DNA from: Pollenia angustigena
Taxonomy: Eukaryota > Arthropoda > Insecta > Diptera > Polleniidae
DNA: 64,000 nt
Assembly (NCBI GenBank): GCA_930367215.1
Contig: OV884056.1
Span: 50,344,308-50,408,307 of the forward strand
Direction of reading: 5' to 3'
The notes beneath the pieces were generated by a model that was not told where the DNA came from, made no database searches, and was given only the letters and a program-made list of their open reading frames with translations. How positions within the stretch are numbered: the stretch's first letter is position 1; each line of letters opens with the position of its first letter. Both the position numbers and the translations under genes were made by a program. This document shows, one piece after another, positions 9,930 through 20,771 of the stretch.

Positions 9930-11580
9930 CTGATTCCAGGCAAAAATTTTCCAAGAACCCAAAGACCATATTCAATAAAGTTGATCAAAGACAAGACTTG
10001 GTGTGTACAACTTCTTTTTTTCTAAAAACTGCTTGTTCGTGAGGAATTGGTCGATCAATTTCCGATCGTATTCTATTTAAAATTTAACGAAACAGGTCAA
10101 TAATTTTAAAACAGGTCCGCAGGTTTATTTGGCTTTAATAGAGCGACAATCTTCGATTTTGTGAAAGATGTGGGTTTCTGATGTGCTGTCATACTATTTG
10201 TAAAAAATAGCGTAAGCCACATTATTGTTCTTGATCCGGCATGGGTAGATTCCATCTAGCCCCGCTGCTGTCTTTATTTTCATAGCTTCAAGGGCAACAT
10301 TCAGTTCAAGTATAGTAAAAGGACTAGAGTACTGAACGCTTGGAGAAACAAGTGTCATTAGAACTTTATATTCTTTCCGGACCGTCCCTGGAGAATATTC
10401 TCTAAGGTTCAGTTTTTCTTGTTTTTTCTCTGGGTGTATATATTAAAAATATATCGAAAACACTTTTGGGCGCAAGGCACAAACACCGGCTTCGCTAACT
10501 AAATCTTCTCTGCATAGACGGCCTACGGCCGGGCGCAAGAATTTTTGTCCTCTATGGTTTAACAAATACTGACTTCGCTAATTAAACTTCTCTGCATAGC
10601 AGGCCTTCGGCCGGGCGCAAGGATTTTCTGCTCTATGGTATAACAAATACCGGCTTCGCTAGCTACAGCTTCTCTGCATGAGTTGCCAATGTCAAGTGTT
10701 GAAAAAATATGGTACAGTAGGTGGAAGGGGAGGGAGGAGCGCGTCCGGCGGGCGATCTTGGCACGCGGTGCGGGCCCGTTACAACATGTTTACAAACTCC
10801 AAAGCTTAGGGCGCAAGAATTTTCTCTTTTATGGTATAACAAGTACCGGTTTCGCTAAGTAAAGCTTCTAAAATCTGCCTTGTTTCCGAACGTCTATGCA
10901 GAGAAGCTTTAGTTAGCGAAGCTGGTATATAGAGGAGAAAATCCTTGTTCCCGGCCGAAGGCCCGCTATGCCTTGGAGTTTCGAAACATGTTGTGGCGGG
11001 CCCGCAGCGCGCGCCAAGATCACTCGCCGGCGCTACCCCCTCCCCCTTCCACCTACTGTACCATATTTTTTCAACACTTGACAATGGCAACTCATTCTTT
11101 TGGCAATTTGTTGTTATGGTTAACAATTACACTGTTATGGCGTTATTTCCACTTTGGTTACTAAGCGATTATGGTGTGTTTTTGCACTTGGATTTATTGC
11201 ATATTTCCTATGGCTTTATTGCACGGGCCCCTTGCACGCACCAAATTCCTCAATAGGCTCCAAGCCTTACGACTAGAATGTTTAAAATCCATAGGTCCCA
11301 TTGAACTGGTCCACTCTTGCTTTCTTGATATATCCAGACTTGGCATTAATGCATCGTTTGTTTCCTGATTTTCATTTAAGCAGATTCGTTGAAAGTATTA
11401 CTGTCGTCATTCCAACAAAACTGTATTCCTTTCGAAAACCCCTTGCAATAGATTTTTTACTGATGAAGCCAGCAAAACGGTCATTATTTGATGATGCAGG
11501 TGGAATAAAATGAATAGACTCATTCCAAAGTTTAGAGAATTTTTTCCAGTCTACCTTTCGGAAGTTCCATCTGAGCTTTT
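9930..11580 (-). pseudogene. Non-LTR retrotransposon ORF2 relic, split by a foldback insertion
   Basis: Minus strand. At 11385-11576 a frame reads RWNFRKVDWKKFSKLWNESI and then …FIPPASSNNDRFAGF…ARGFRKEYSF, the linker between endonuclease and reverse transcriptase of jockey/R1-like LINEs. At 10120-10420, with frame breaks, it reads AMKIKTAAGLDGIYPCRIKN, then IFHKIEDCRSIKAK. Towards 9930 it reads PIPHEQAVFRKKRSCTHQV followed by LSLINFIEYG, the RT fingers region. The foldback structure at 10487-11098 sits between the two blocks. Several frameshifts make it dead. The clade is not certain. Confidence 0.72.
10487..11098. mobile_element. Foldback structure with 81-83-bp tandem units and ~125-bp inverted arms
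   Basis: Arms 10678-10805 and 10972-11098 are inverted copies (each contains TTGAAAAAATATGGTACAGT or its complement, plus GTGGAAGGGG and CGGGCCCG). The left side also has tandem units starting at 10487, 10570 and 10651, each with GCTTCGCTAA, TTCTCTGCAT, GGCCTNCGGCCGGGCGCAAG and CTCTATGGT. Inverted versions of the unit occur at 10890-10970. It is notably G+C richer than its surroundings and non-coding. The outer limits are approximate. The organisation recalls Drosophila foldback elements. Confidence 0.6.
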
Positions 11581-12497
11581 GTACACTTTTCCACTGGTCT
11601 ACAAATTTTCAAAAAAAAAAAAAGAAATTGACGGCAGAAACAAAGCTTGTTTTTTTACTAATCTGGATGCGCTGAATACTTATCTGGCATAAAAATTGGG
11701 CTATCACGTCTTGTTCATTTTTTTTTTAAAACAAACAATACTGCCATTGCAATTTCGCAATTATTTAATTGATAGAAGCCCACATTCATTATAAATCTTC
11801 ATAATAGTAGCATTTAAGTATGTCACGGAGATCGTGTGTTACTGATTCAAGCTATTTTTGCTTTGTGTGTGGTGAATATTTGGTTGAAAAAAATACGATA
11901 TGCAACATCAGAATCATTTAAATATGCATATTTACAATATTTTGGTTTTGCATTCAGAAACTTGGACAAACGGTGGACACCGTTAATGTTTTGCATATTC
12001 TTCATTCGCATTTAGATTTTTTTCCAAAAACAAAAAACTAGGGAGAGTGCTCACCTAGATTTAATGCAAATTTAAAGAATTTATCATGGATTTTGAGATA
12101 AAAGCACGCTGGGAGACTATTGCTGGACTCTAATACGTGAAACCGAACCAACAAAATGCAAACGACGTTCAAATAACGCCATTCACTTTTGAAAATTCTT
12201 AATAAACTAGTGATTTTTTTATGTAAGAAACGAATAAAATCATTTTTTTGTATCTCGAAAACCTGACGTAATAAAGAAAAACCAATTACAGTCCAAAACC
12301 TTGTTGACTATATTATTATTGGACGATGTTCGATTTGGGGGAAATTTCTTAAGACCATACCTGTTGTAGGTAGTGGATTTGAGTTGAAAGAAAAGACAAA
12401 GAAAAGATCTGGGTTGTTGTCTTCATTCCGCCTTGCCGAAAAGAAAATGTCCCTGTCCTTAGCATCATAGTCAAAGTGAAGATTTGGTGCATCAGCC
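11581..12497. other. No gene recognised
   Basis: AT-rich. 11880-12010 contains several TGCATATTT-type motifs similar to the subterminal repeats of the hAT element at 50369-51595, but no ends or TSD are found. Confidence 0.45.
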
Positions 12498-13367
12498 CAC
12501 ACTCAAAAGAAAAATCAATCCATCCGCACTCAAATCAATCCCAAGCGGTATAAACAATATGGTGAGTGCGGATATTTTTGAATCAAATACAGAAAGATTG
12601 ATTCAAGTACGGATTTTCAATCACGAAATACTTAACTTATCCATATTCAATGCCGAATTCGTACTTTAAATAATCCTAAAATGAGATTGATTTAATTAAA
12701 ATTAAGATTGAATCAATCTCAAAATGCGCTTGATTCAAATATTATAAAGTTGATTCAATCCCGTACAAACGTACTTGATATAAACCAAAAGTGAAATCAG
12801 AAGGAGAATTTTATTACGATTGATTCACTTAACCCTTTTACACCTTACAGAATTTCAATTATTAAACACCAGCATCATTCTCGATATGTTTTTTACTTCT
12901 TAAACTTAATGTTCATATAAATACATACTTAACTGCAATATAAACTAAATGAGAAGCAAGAGTTCTCAATTTTACTTTTTAAACATGAAAATAATGTGTT
13001 TTCGTCTTGTTCTGTTGTTTTTGTTGTTTCCGCACAGAGCAATCAAATCGTTTTTTTAACTACTTGTGTGGTGTTGTTTTAGTGTCTGCAACAAACTTTG
13101 ATAAGTTAAATGAGATAAAAACGCTTACTTTGTAATTTTACGCTCAAAGTGGCACTACCAATGAAAAGTTTTATCTTTTTTTTACTTGGTTTAATAATTT
13201 TGTACAAATTTCAAGAAATGCCGGGATTGATTTTTGAAAGTAGTCCCATTTAGGATTGTTTTAAGTACGTTTTAGCGTTATTCGTACTTGAATTTTTGAG
13301 TACGACTCGTACTTAAAGTAAAATCATAAAAAACTTAATTTATCCCGAGTGTTTTTCTTTCTGTGCA
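12498..13367 (+). mobile_element. TIR element family C, copy 1 (~870 bp)
   Basis: Begins CACACTCAAAAGAAAAATCA and ends TTTTTCTTTCTGTGCA. Reversed, the end reads CACAGAAAGAAAAA, giving short inverted termini. The body is built from many forward and reverse copies of motifs such as ATTGATTNAAGTACG and AATCAATC. Related copies are at 32527-33250 and 34141-36432. No transposase frame. At copy 3 the termini are flanked by TA, hinting at a Tc1/mariner-type MITE, but the class is not proven. Confidence 0.7.
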
Positions 13368-13758
13368 GTCAATCAACAATGAATCGGTATCATCAATATA
13401 TTGATATCGCCAGAGGCTATGGTGACGATTGAAATCTCCTGGAGGTTCGTAATTTGGGATGGAATACGTTGATCACTGACGACGGACCAAATTAAAAAAT
13501 TTTTCCTACGGACTCGTTCATTATTGCTGTGTGAAAGCCTAAAGAATATATAAGTGAAATATTTCAAGTGAGTGGGAGAAGTGGGCATGGCGCAAAATAG
13601 CATTTTTTGTATCTGGAGAGCCGCAACAGCTAATGTATACAAATTTGGACCATAAAGCTTGGTTATCAAAACACAGCATCTACAAAAAATTGAGCGGAAT
13701 CGGAGAAGTAGGCGTGGCACTAAATAAATTTCTTTACATCTGAAGAAAGGAAACGTAT

Positions 13759-13926
13759 AATAATTCCTTATCAATTTCCTTTCAATAATTTTTCAAGCTC
13801 AAGGTCCGTTTTATATTAAAAATATTTATTTAAAATTTATAAAACGGACCTTGAGCTTGAAAAATTATTGAAAGGAAATAATAATAAGAAGATCGAAGAA
13901 ATTAAGCTAAATAATTCCTTATCAAT
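13759..13926. repeat. Perfect 42-bp inverted repeat framed by 17-bp direct repeats
   Basis: Arms 13774-13815 and 13838-13879 are exact reverse complements (ATTTCCTTTCAATAATTTTT… and onward through TCAAGCTCAAGGTCCG) separated by a 22-nt A+T loop. The whole is framed by the direct repeat AATAATTCCTTATCAAT at 13759-13775 and 13910-13926. It would fold into a very stable hairpin. It may be a tiny foldback insertion or the product of template switching during repair. Confidence 0.85.
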
Positions 13927-13929
13927 ATA

Positions 13930-15260
13930 TATATCATAAGTCAAGAAGAGAGCGGGAACTTAAACAGGGGGAAAAATGACAACCGTAGAGACTAAAAATG
14001 CATTTTTGTATTTCTGGATATTAAAAAACAAACAAAGCACGACGCTGCGCGTAAACTAGTAAGCATCAATTTTTAAACGAAAAAAATTTAGTTTTTCATA
14101 AAAAAATGGGAAAACATTTTGCCCAGAAAAAGTTACAATCTTAATAAAATGTCAAACTAGCAAAATATTTGCACTTATTCTTACCCACTGTCTGTAATTA
14201 TAAAAACAACAATAACAAGTTAATACCAGTAATGATTATGACCTGCCTTTTTAGTGTCTCACATCCAAGTACATACGGGTGTTTTTTTTTTTATAACACA
14301 AACAATAAACACAACAAGTCTACAACTAAAATCAAATCTATTTCCATTGAACCGCATTTTTAAGTTCATCCATAAATTTTAACCATAAAATTAAAAAAAA
14401 AATCCCAAAAATTTCTAGACAAAAAAAGAGAATCAAACAATAGTCCACATAAACAACAACAAAAAAAATATAAAATAATGGTATTAAAAGATAAAATTGG
14501 AAGAAAGAGGGTGCCTTTTGGGAAAATATTGTACAATTTCGTATGGTGCAGGGGAACTTTACGATACTGCTGCTGCAGCAATCAAGTTAATCCTAAATGA
14601 TTTTGGGAACAAAAAAAAGAATTCCTTACACAGTATTTTATGGGATTATGATGACAAAGTATCACGTCTGTCTGTTACTATTTAGATTTTTCAAACTGAC
14701 TGTCTGACACATTACACAGACATTGAAATAAATTTAAAAAAATTGTTTTTTTTTTTTTTCTTTACAAAAGTATTGAGTTCAATTCGGCTTTTGTGTAAAT
14801 AATTTAACAACATGTGCGCACATGAAGCAAACAGGCTGGGAGACTTAATGAATGACTGGCTGGGCTGTTTACTAAAACACAATTGTTGTGTTAAATGTGG
14901 GGCATTTACCTCAACTGGCAGTCATCGTTGTTGACGTCGCTACGTCGTAGAAATCGTCATTGTAATGTAATCTTTTAATTGAGTGTATTAAAAGCGTGAC
15001 CAAAACGAAAATTTACGTTAGAAAAATTATTAATGAAGGCAACATCGCCGAAGTTCCATTTAAGTATTAATAAGAAAATAGTTTATAAATTATTGTAGGA
15101 ATATTAAAAAAAAGAAATTTAGGGCGTTGCTTAAGTTGCTTGAAATAGGAAAGAAAGGTGTGTTGATTAGGTAATAAAGTTTTTGCTATATTTTATTATT
15201 AATCTAGCTTACAGCTACTATAAGCGTCTCATTGGTCATAACGACTATTTTTTTAAGCAA
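13930..15260. other. No gene recognised
   Basis: AT-rich with homopolymer runs (T-run near 14747-14759). Frames of 60-71 codons at 14169-14685 overlap each other on both strands and lack motifs. Confidence 0.5.
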
Positions 15261-16034
15261 ATAAGGGGTGTTTTTTAGAGGCGTAGAACACAGCAAATGC
15301 AATAGAATGACCAACATATTGGCTTCATCAGGTCAAAATTTGCATGGCATTTAATGTTTAAAAAAAATTCTAGCATATGGCCTCGTCGCACTATTTTCTC
15401 GTGCATACTCGGTCTTATTTTATCAATAGTGCATCGTATGTTGTCTTCAAAATAATCAATCGCTGCTGGCTTATCAGCATAGACCGGAGATTTGATGTAC
15501 TCCCACAAATAATTGTCCAAAGGTGTCAAAACGCTAACGCGTTAGCCAATTTACAGGTCAATTTCTAAAGATAAATAGGTTACAAAAGGTTTGACTTATC
15601 AATGTTGTTGGTTTTACGCGCTGTATTACATCTTGCGTCGTCTTATTGGAACCATTTCTTCTCCACATGATTTGCAATGACATAAGGAGTAAACAAATCT
15701 CGAATAATTTTTCTGTTTAGTTCGCCATTAACAGTTATGTTGGCACCGGTTTCGAATTTAAAAACATATGGACCAATAGGGCATGTAAAGTGCACCAAAC
15801 AGTAATTTTTTCGGGACGTAATAAAGTCGCAAGTGTGTAATGAGGATTGTGTATCTCAAAAAACGACAATTCCGCTTGTTTACATACTCGTAAGGCCAGA
15901 AATGAGCCTAATCGCTGAAGATAATTTGACAGTAAAAATCTGCTTAAAATTTTAATTGATTATCAGCCCATTCACCGATCACACAACGCAATTGATGGTG
16001 CGCTGGCTTGAATTATTGCATCAATTGGATTTTA

Positions 16035-16668
16035 AGGAGCATATAGACGACATGTTTTTGTCATCTGACATGTCAAATTTCCCACTGCAAAACACATACA
16101 TGTCGTGTGTTACCTTTTTAACTTTGCTTCTGTAAAAGTCAGACGCAAAGTCATCTGACAAAATTTCAATTAGAGCGTGCTCTATTTTCTTCTGACAAAC
16201 CATCTGACATCAGAAATCTGTGCCGGGAAGAAACTGGCAGCGGCGTCAACTACTGACGGAATCATTAGCCGGCTGAAGTTAATATTTTACAATACCAAGA
16301 TATGTATGCTCATCTCACCATTGAATAGAATTTATGTAAATATAAACATAAAAACCGTTTAATTATAAAATTCTAAATTGGTATCTTTAAAATAAAAGAA
16401 AAAATGTTAAGATGGCTAAATTATTTTACGGCGCAAATAAATATTTTCGTGGCGGCAGCAAGATATTTTGAAACCGAGAACTACTTTGGTTTCTGCAATA
16501 ACAATGCGAAAAAAAACAGAGACAATGTCAGAAGCAAATTACATGTACGTTTGTGACCGAATATTATAAACCTTATGTAAAACAGCAATTTTGACAGACA
16601 TGAACAATTACATGTGACTTGAAAATTTGACATGTCAGATGAAAAATACATGTCGTGTACGGGCGCCT
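16035..16668 (+). mobile_element. PIF/Harbinger-like MITE, copy 1 (634 bp)
   Basis: Flanked by TTA at 16032-16034 and 16669-16671. The ends share the inverted block ACGACATGT followed by CATCTGACATGTCAAATTT; the outermost bases read AGGAGC and, reversed, AGGCGC. A copy with the same ends at 45034-45668 lets the borders be set to the base. A 3-bp TWA duplication is the PIF/Harbinger signature. No transposase is encoded; a 60-residue frame is only the TIR read through. Confidence 0.82.
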
Positions 16669-16739
16669 TTATAGGATGTTGGCCAAAATCTTTACTTGAA
16701 ATTAGTTGTTGGGCAGAGACTGAGTTTCTGAGAACGGCG

Positions 16740-18396
16740 CACAGTGCGAAATTTCTAGAGTTTAGCGGAACTTAATTATTTAAACCAGTAAACCAGTTCT
16801 ATTTGTGATTTTTTAAATTTTTAATAAAAATTAATGTGTTTTTTTTAAGTCTTTGAGTTTATTTACTTTTTTAATTATAGAACAATTAAAAAAACATGCA
16901 TATGTACATACATTTTCTAACAACATTTTGAACATTTATTCAGAACTAGTCTTATTGCAATCGTCTGAAGACTCGTAATCATTGCATGGGTCTGAAAATG
17001 TTTCTAATAATTCTAAAACTTCTGGTGTAACTTCACTACGCTTGGTTTTAGGAGCTTTACGAAGACTAGCAATGTACGGATCCGATGAAATAAGGAGTCG
17101 ATTAAATAAATCCGTATTTGTGTCAATTCGGGATGGTTTCCTAGTAAAAAGTTTGCGATATTTTCTGCAGTCTTGTTTTCTTGCCTCCTGAGCTTCTTCA
17201 GCTGAAACTTCAGTTATTATTATGTCCTTTGGATAGCACAACCTATTTGCCCCTTTTACAATATAATAAGGTGGATACAAAGTGCAACGGTGATTTTTTG
17301 TTTGATCTCGAACAATGTTGTACTGATTTGACGATAAGTTTGCATCAATAAGAAGCGCCAGAGCCTGGTCTGGAGCTAATTTTGGTGGGCTGTTTGAGGA
17401 AAATATGCGAGCTTTCTTGATTTTGCTAACCCTTTCTGTAGAAGCAGATGTCAGTTCCTTGACAATCGCTGCAGAGTTTCGTTTTCCAGAATGGTATAGC
17501 TTTGTTGCAGTTGCTTTGGCTAACTCGTCTTGACTAGCGGACTGCAAAAGATGATACACTTTTCTGTACCGCACTTTAGGATGACAATCCTTAAATTCTT
17601 TTTTAGGTCTGCCTGCATTGGTCCTCGATCCACAAGGCAATGCATCCCTTACAGTAGTTGAAAATTTTACATTATTTTCAAGCCAGCTTCCATTTTTATT
17701 GAGAAACAAACAGTTGCCTTTTAACTGCAATGAGCGTCAGATGTTAGCACTGGTAAGCCTATTTTTTCCAAAACAAAACCAATGATGGCGTCCGATGTCG
17801 GTTCTTCCTTCCACTTTTGGAAAATACAGTTATATAAAATTTGCAAAGTCATTCTGGAAAAAGTTTAATTGAAAAGAAGATCGCAAAATATCGCAGAAGA
17901 TATTTTGTGTTCCCAATAGAGGAAAAACATACCTTTAAAATGGTGTGCGTTTTAAGATGGTATTATGTGGTATCACCTTTTAAAGTCTCCAACGAAGTTA
18001 AAAAATTAAATTTACTTACTTCTTAAAAATCACTTTTTCACGAACAAATCACTCACGAGTACGAAACGATTTTGCAATTATTTAAATGCCAATAATTGAC
18101 AATTTTCTCATAAAATAAATAATGTAAAAATCATGGCCTACTGCACTGCCGTTTGTATGTACCACTCTATTAACTGAAACAAATCGAAAATCTTTCTGTA
18201 TGCAAAAAGTATAATTGAATAAGAAATGCAACTTTCAGGTGTATTTTGCAGTTGTTTCGCAGGGTAAATCCCCAAACTGAGTATGAGGTTTTTGAGGTGG
18301 GATATTAAGCAACCGAAATAATGAATAATCTTATGCATTTTATGTATTTCAAAAATTTAATAAAGTTCCGCTAAACTTCCTGAATTTCGCACTGTG
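16740..18396 (-). mobile_element. Transib-like DNA transposon (1657 bp), CACAGTG ends, CGGCG TSD
   Basis: The ends form 34-bp inverted repeats: CACAGTGCGAAATT, 5 mismatched bases, then AGTTTAGCGGAACTT on both sides (29/34 identical). The flanks at 16735-16739 and 18397-18401 are both CGGCG. Transib elements are known for CACWRTG-type ends resembling the V(D)J recombination heptamer and for 5-bp G+C-rich duplications, so assignment is by that pattern. It lies inside a mariner relic, whose reading frame resumes on both sides. It encodes one frameshifted minus-strand protein fragment and is probably an internally deleted derivative. Confidence 0.75.
16936..17852 (-). pseudogene. N-terminal fragment of the element's own protein (Transib-like transposase inferred)
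   Basis: Minus strand. An ATG at 17852 opens about 40 codons (…FQKWKEEPTSDAIIGFVLEK). A one-base loss near 17735 shifts the frame, and a 264-codon frame (17730-16936) continues with GRPKKEFKDC, a conserved-looking block PDQALALLIDANLSSNQYN followed by LYPPYYIVKGANRLCYP, and an acidic tail. I recall similar blocks in the N-terminal regions of unannotated insect and cnidarian transposon proteins, but cannot search. The catalytic DDE core expected in a ~650-residue Transib transposase is absent. Function is inferred from the element ends. Confidence 0.55.
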
Positions 18397-18727
18397 CGGC
18401 GTCGGCGTCTAAAAGAGTAAATGTCGCCATGAATCTATCCATAGCATTGCGTATTAGCTGTTTAGATGGAATATTATGAATATCGTAAACTTGACGAAGT
18501 GCTTCTAAAGTTTGGCAAACAGAGCGCGAATTTTGGAAATAAATTCCAACAATTTGTAAACGTTCTTCTGGTGTAAATCTTTGCATGATGATTTGCTGAA
18601 AAAAATCAAACACACTTCATTAATATGACAGCTGGTTTAACAGTTATACCTATCGGAAGTTCCATACACCAAAAAAAAAAAAAACACCTTCAAAAGTAGT
18701 CGTATCATTTTAACCCACGAAGAAATT

Positions 18728-18826
18728 ATTATACCCTTTACCGAAGGTAAAAGTTTGTCATTCCGTTTATAATTTCTACAATATTGATCCCAGAGCCTAT
18801 TAAGTATATCTATTCTGGGTCCTTAT
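18728..18826 (+). repeat. Dispersed fly repeat A, 5' fragment
   Basis: Starts TATACCCTTTACCGAAGGTA and contains AGTTTGTCATTCCGT and TATTCTGGGTCC, the first part of the copy at 47268-48015. The rest is missing where LINE-derived sequence begins. Confidence 0.65.
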
Positions 18827-19115
18827 GATTAGCCAAGTTGATTTACTGATGACAGCAGCGATATTTGACATTGACAGCAACTGCTCATATGTCAACCAAT
18901 TTGGCCAGATTTCTTGTATTTTTCGAAGAGAACGGTTAATAAACGTTTGTACAATACCCATTTGATGTTGTGATGTACCCCAGGTTGTGTAACCGTATAG
19001 TAGAAACGACACTACAGTTGAAAATACGTATTTTTGTTTTTCTAGATATGTATATGGATACCGTGTAACGTTTTCAAATAAGAAACACGCATCTTGGTTT
19101 ATGATACAAAACATC
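18827..19115 (-). pseudogene. RTE-like LINE C-terminal fragment
   Basis: Minus-strand frame with FLLYGYTTW, then VQTFINRSLRKIQEIWPNWL. This corresponds to LLYGCETW…IHVFINKCLRKILRVYWP of the better preserved LINE at 34890-36074. About 100 residues survive. It marks a second, more decayed copy of the same lineage. Confidence 0.65.
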
Positions 19116-19878
19116 CGAAAAAATGTGGGCGGGATTGGAGAAGTAGACTCCGTACTTCTTGGTTAACAATACACAGCATCCGACAACATTTGGGCGGGAT
19201 GAGAGAAGTGGGCATGGTATAAAAACGAATTATTTATATCTAAAGAACGGCATTTATATAACTGTCTGTCCTTATCGCACCATGGTAAAGAAAATATAAG
19301 ATTCGACAAATATCGCACTCTCACCCTGCCAAAGGTAACCCAAATGTATTGAAGAATCATGGTATATTTAACATTACGATGTCCTAGGGCTCGGCCATAT
19401 AGCTCAGCTTTGCATTACAACGGAGTAGTCTTAAAACTACTCCATGTTCATTAGTGTCCCAAAAAAATTGTTTTTATAAGTGCTCAAGCATAATATGTAT
19501 AAAAGCTTAAAGGGTAAAGTATTTTTGAGATTTTTTTCAGATTTTTCGGAAGAGGTTAAAGGGTCGGTCAAGTCGAAATTTTGCCAAAAATCGGGTTTGC
19601 CGGTCTTTTTTGTGTTTTCTTTATAACTTTGTCAAAAACCATGATTTTATTCATTTATAAGGAAATAATCCATTTGCTCATTTAAGTACCCTACATTACA
19701 ATTTTTCGAATTTTTTCCATAAATTTTGTAATTAACGCTTTTTAACTTTAAAAATTTGTATGAACATTAAGAAAACTAACAATGCAGTTTCCAAGACCAA
19801 TTCATTCTAAATAATTTAGAAACAAATATTTTTGAATCTGAGTTATACCGGCTTTCATTTCATTGCATTTATATGTAA
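19116..19878. other. Old dispersed repeat sequence, no gene
   Basis: Contains GGGCGGGATTGGAGAAGTAG- and GTGGGCATGG-like phrases that recur at 13560-13720 and, in related form, at 44460-44780 and 45890-46030. This suggests a further unnamed repeat family. No coding capacity. Confidence 0.45.
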
Positions 19879-19886
19879 TATCAAAT

Positions 19887-20413
19887 CAGTGTTTGAAAAT
19901 AAACAGTACATTATTTAACATTCGGCTCACACACCCAAGAACGATATCTATTTTTTTAAGTGATTCTGTAGACATACACAACCCTTAATACCGTTCGTAA
20001 CTATTTTCAAGAAAGAACCGAACATTATATAATGTTATGTTATGTTCGTTAAAAAACAGAACAATTGTAGTGATACTGTAGACAAACATTATATTTTAAT
20101 GTTCTATAATGTTTTTTTCGTGTGTGTATTTTGTTTTTTTTTACCAGCCAAAAGGGACGAACATTAACGAGCAGAACCGAACAAATTGAAGTTTGTAGAT
20201 TTTCAAAAAAAAAACCGAACGGAATTAAATGTTCACATCTTTTGTTGAGTTTGATAAAAACAGTAATATTTTTGTGTTCGAAAGATGACTAACAGGGAAA
20301 CGTTATTTTTTTTTAATGATTTTCTACACAAACACTATTAGGGTTTGTGTTTTCCACAAATCTACCGAACCGAACATTAAGAAACGATATTTAGTGTTTA
20401 TTTTCGAACACTG
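19887..20413 (+). mobile_element. hAT-type MITE, copy 1 (527 bp)
   Basis: Termini CAGTGTTTGAAAATAAACAG and, reversed, CAGTGTTCGAAAATAAACAC. Flanks are TATCAAAT (19879-19886) and TTTCAAAT (20414-20421), a near-perfect 8-bp duplication. Very similar along its length to 22342-22883. Non-coding; it would need hAT transposase in trans. Confidence 0.87.
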
Positions 20414-20494
20414 TTTCAAATATTGCTATAAATATGTGACTTTTTAAAGCTTGGGGCCATTTGCCCGAAACTTATAATGCCGAATGCCAAAATC

Positions 20495-20600
20495 CCAAAC
20501 ACCGGTAACTAAAGATTCTCTGTATAGGCGGACTTCGGCCTGGCGCAAAGATTTTCTCCTCTATGGTATAACAAAACACCGGCTTCGATAATAAACTAAT
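20495..20600 (+). repeat. Single copy of the 83-bp GGCCTNCGGCC-type unit
   Basis: Reads GGTAACTAAAGATTCTCTGT, GGACTTCGGCCTGGCGCAAA and CTCTATGGTATAACAAA, matching the tandem unit of the foldback structure at 10487-11098. Isolated here, without inverted arms. Confidence 0.55.
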
Positions 20601-20638
20601 GCCCTAATTTTAAGGACTTAGTTCATTAGGGACTTACA

Positions 20639-20771
20639 CTCAAATTAGACGTGACATCACGATAATGCCACAGCCGTAACGATGAACGTCGAAACTAAAA
20701 TTGAATTGGTGGTATGTTTATTTCGTTTTGGTAATACAGTTTCGTTATGGTTATGTCACGTCTAATTTGAG
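20639..20771. mobile_element. Small palindromic MITE with perfect 19-bp ends
   Basis: CTCAAATTAGACGTGACAT occurs at the left end and as its exact reverse complement at the right end, over a 133-bp unit. The interior (TGAATTGGTGGTATGTTTAT, TTTTGGTAATACAGT) recurs at 38620-38755, supporting a repeat family. No clear TSD. Confidence 0.65.

Larger units (their letters stand above)
15264..18690 (-). mobile_element. Mariner-superfamily relic split by two later elements
   Basis: Termini AGGGGTGTTTTTTAGAGGC and, reversed, AAGGTGTTTTTTTTTTTTTT; TA precedes the left end, while the right flank has CA. Minus-strand coding pieces in order are the N terminus at 18613-18402 (MQRFTPEERLQIVGIYFQNS, a homeodomain-like start), a short …SVSAQQLISSKDFGQ piece at 16672-16734, middle segments at 15600-16020 with frame breaks, and the C-terminal part at 15275-15560 (TPLDNYLWEYIKSPVYADKP). 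Interruptions are the MITE at 16035-16668 and the Transib-like element at 16740-18396. Confidence 0.82.

Noticed and set aside
10487..10735. CRISPR array
   Set aside because: The 81-83-bp units are contiguous and lack spacers, and the context is eukaryotic transposon DNA.
10945..11256. Overlapping frames of 60-106 codons in the G+C-rich patch
   Set aside because: Frames exist on both strands because the foldback arms are G+C-rich; no family resemblance.
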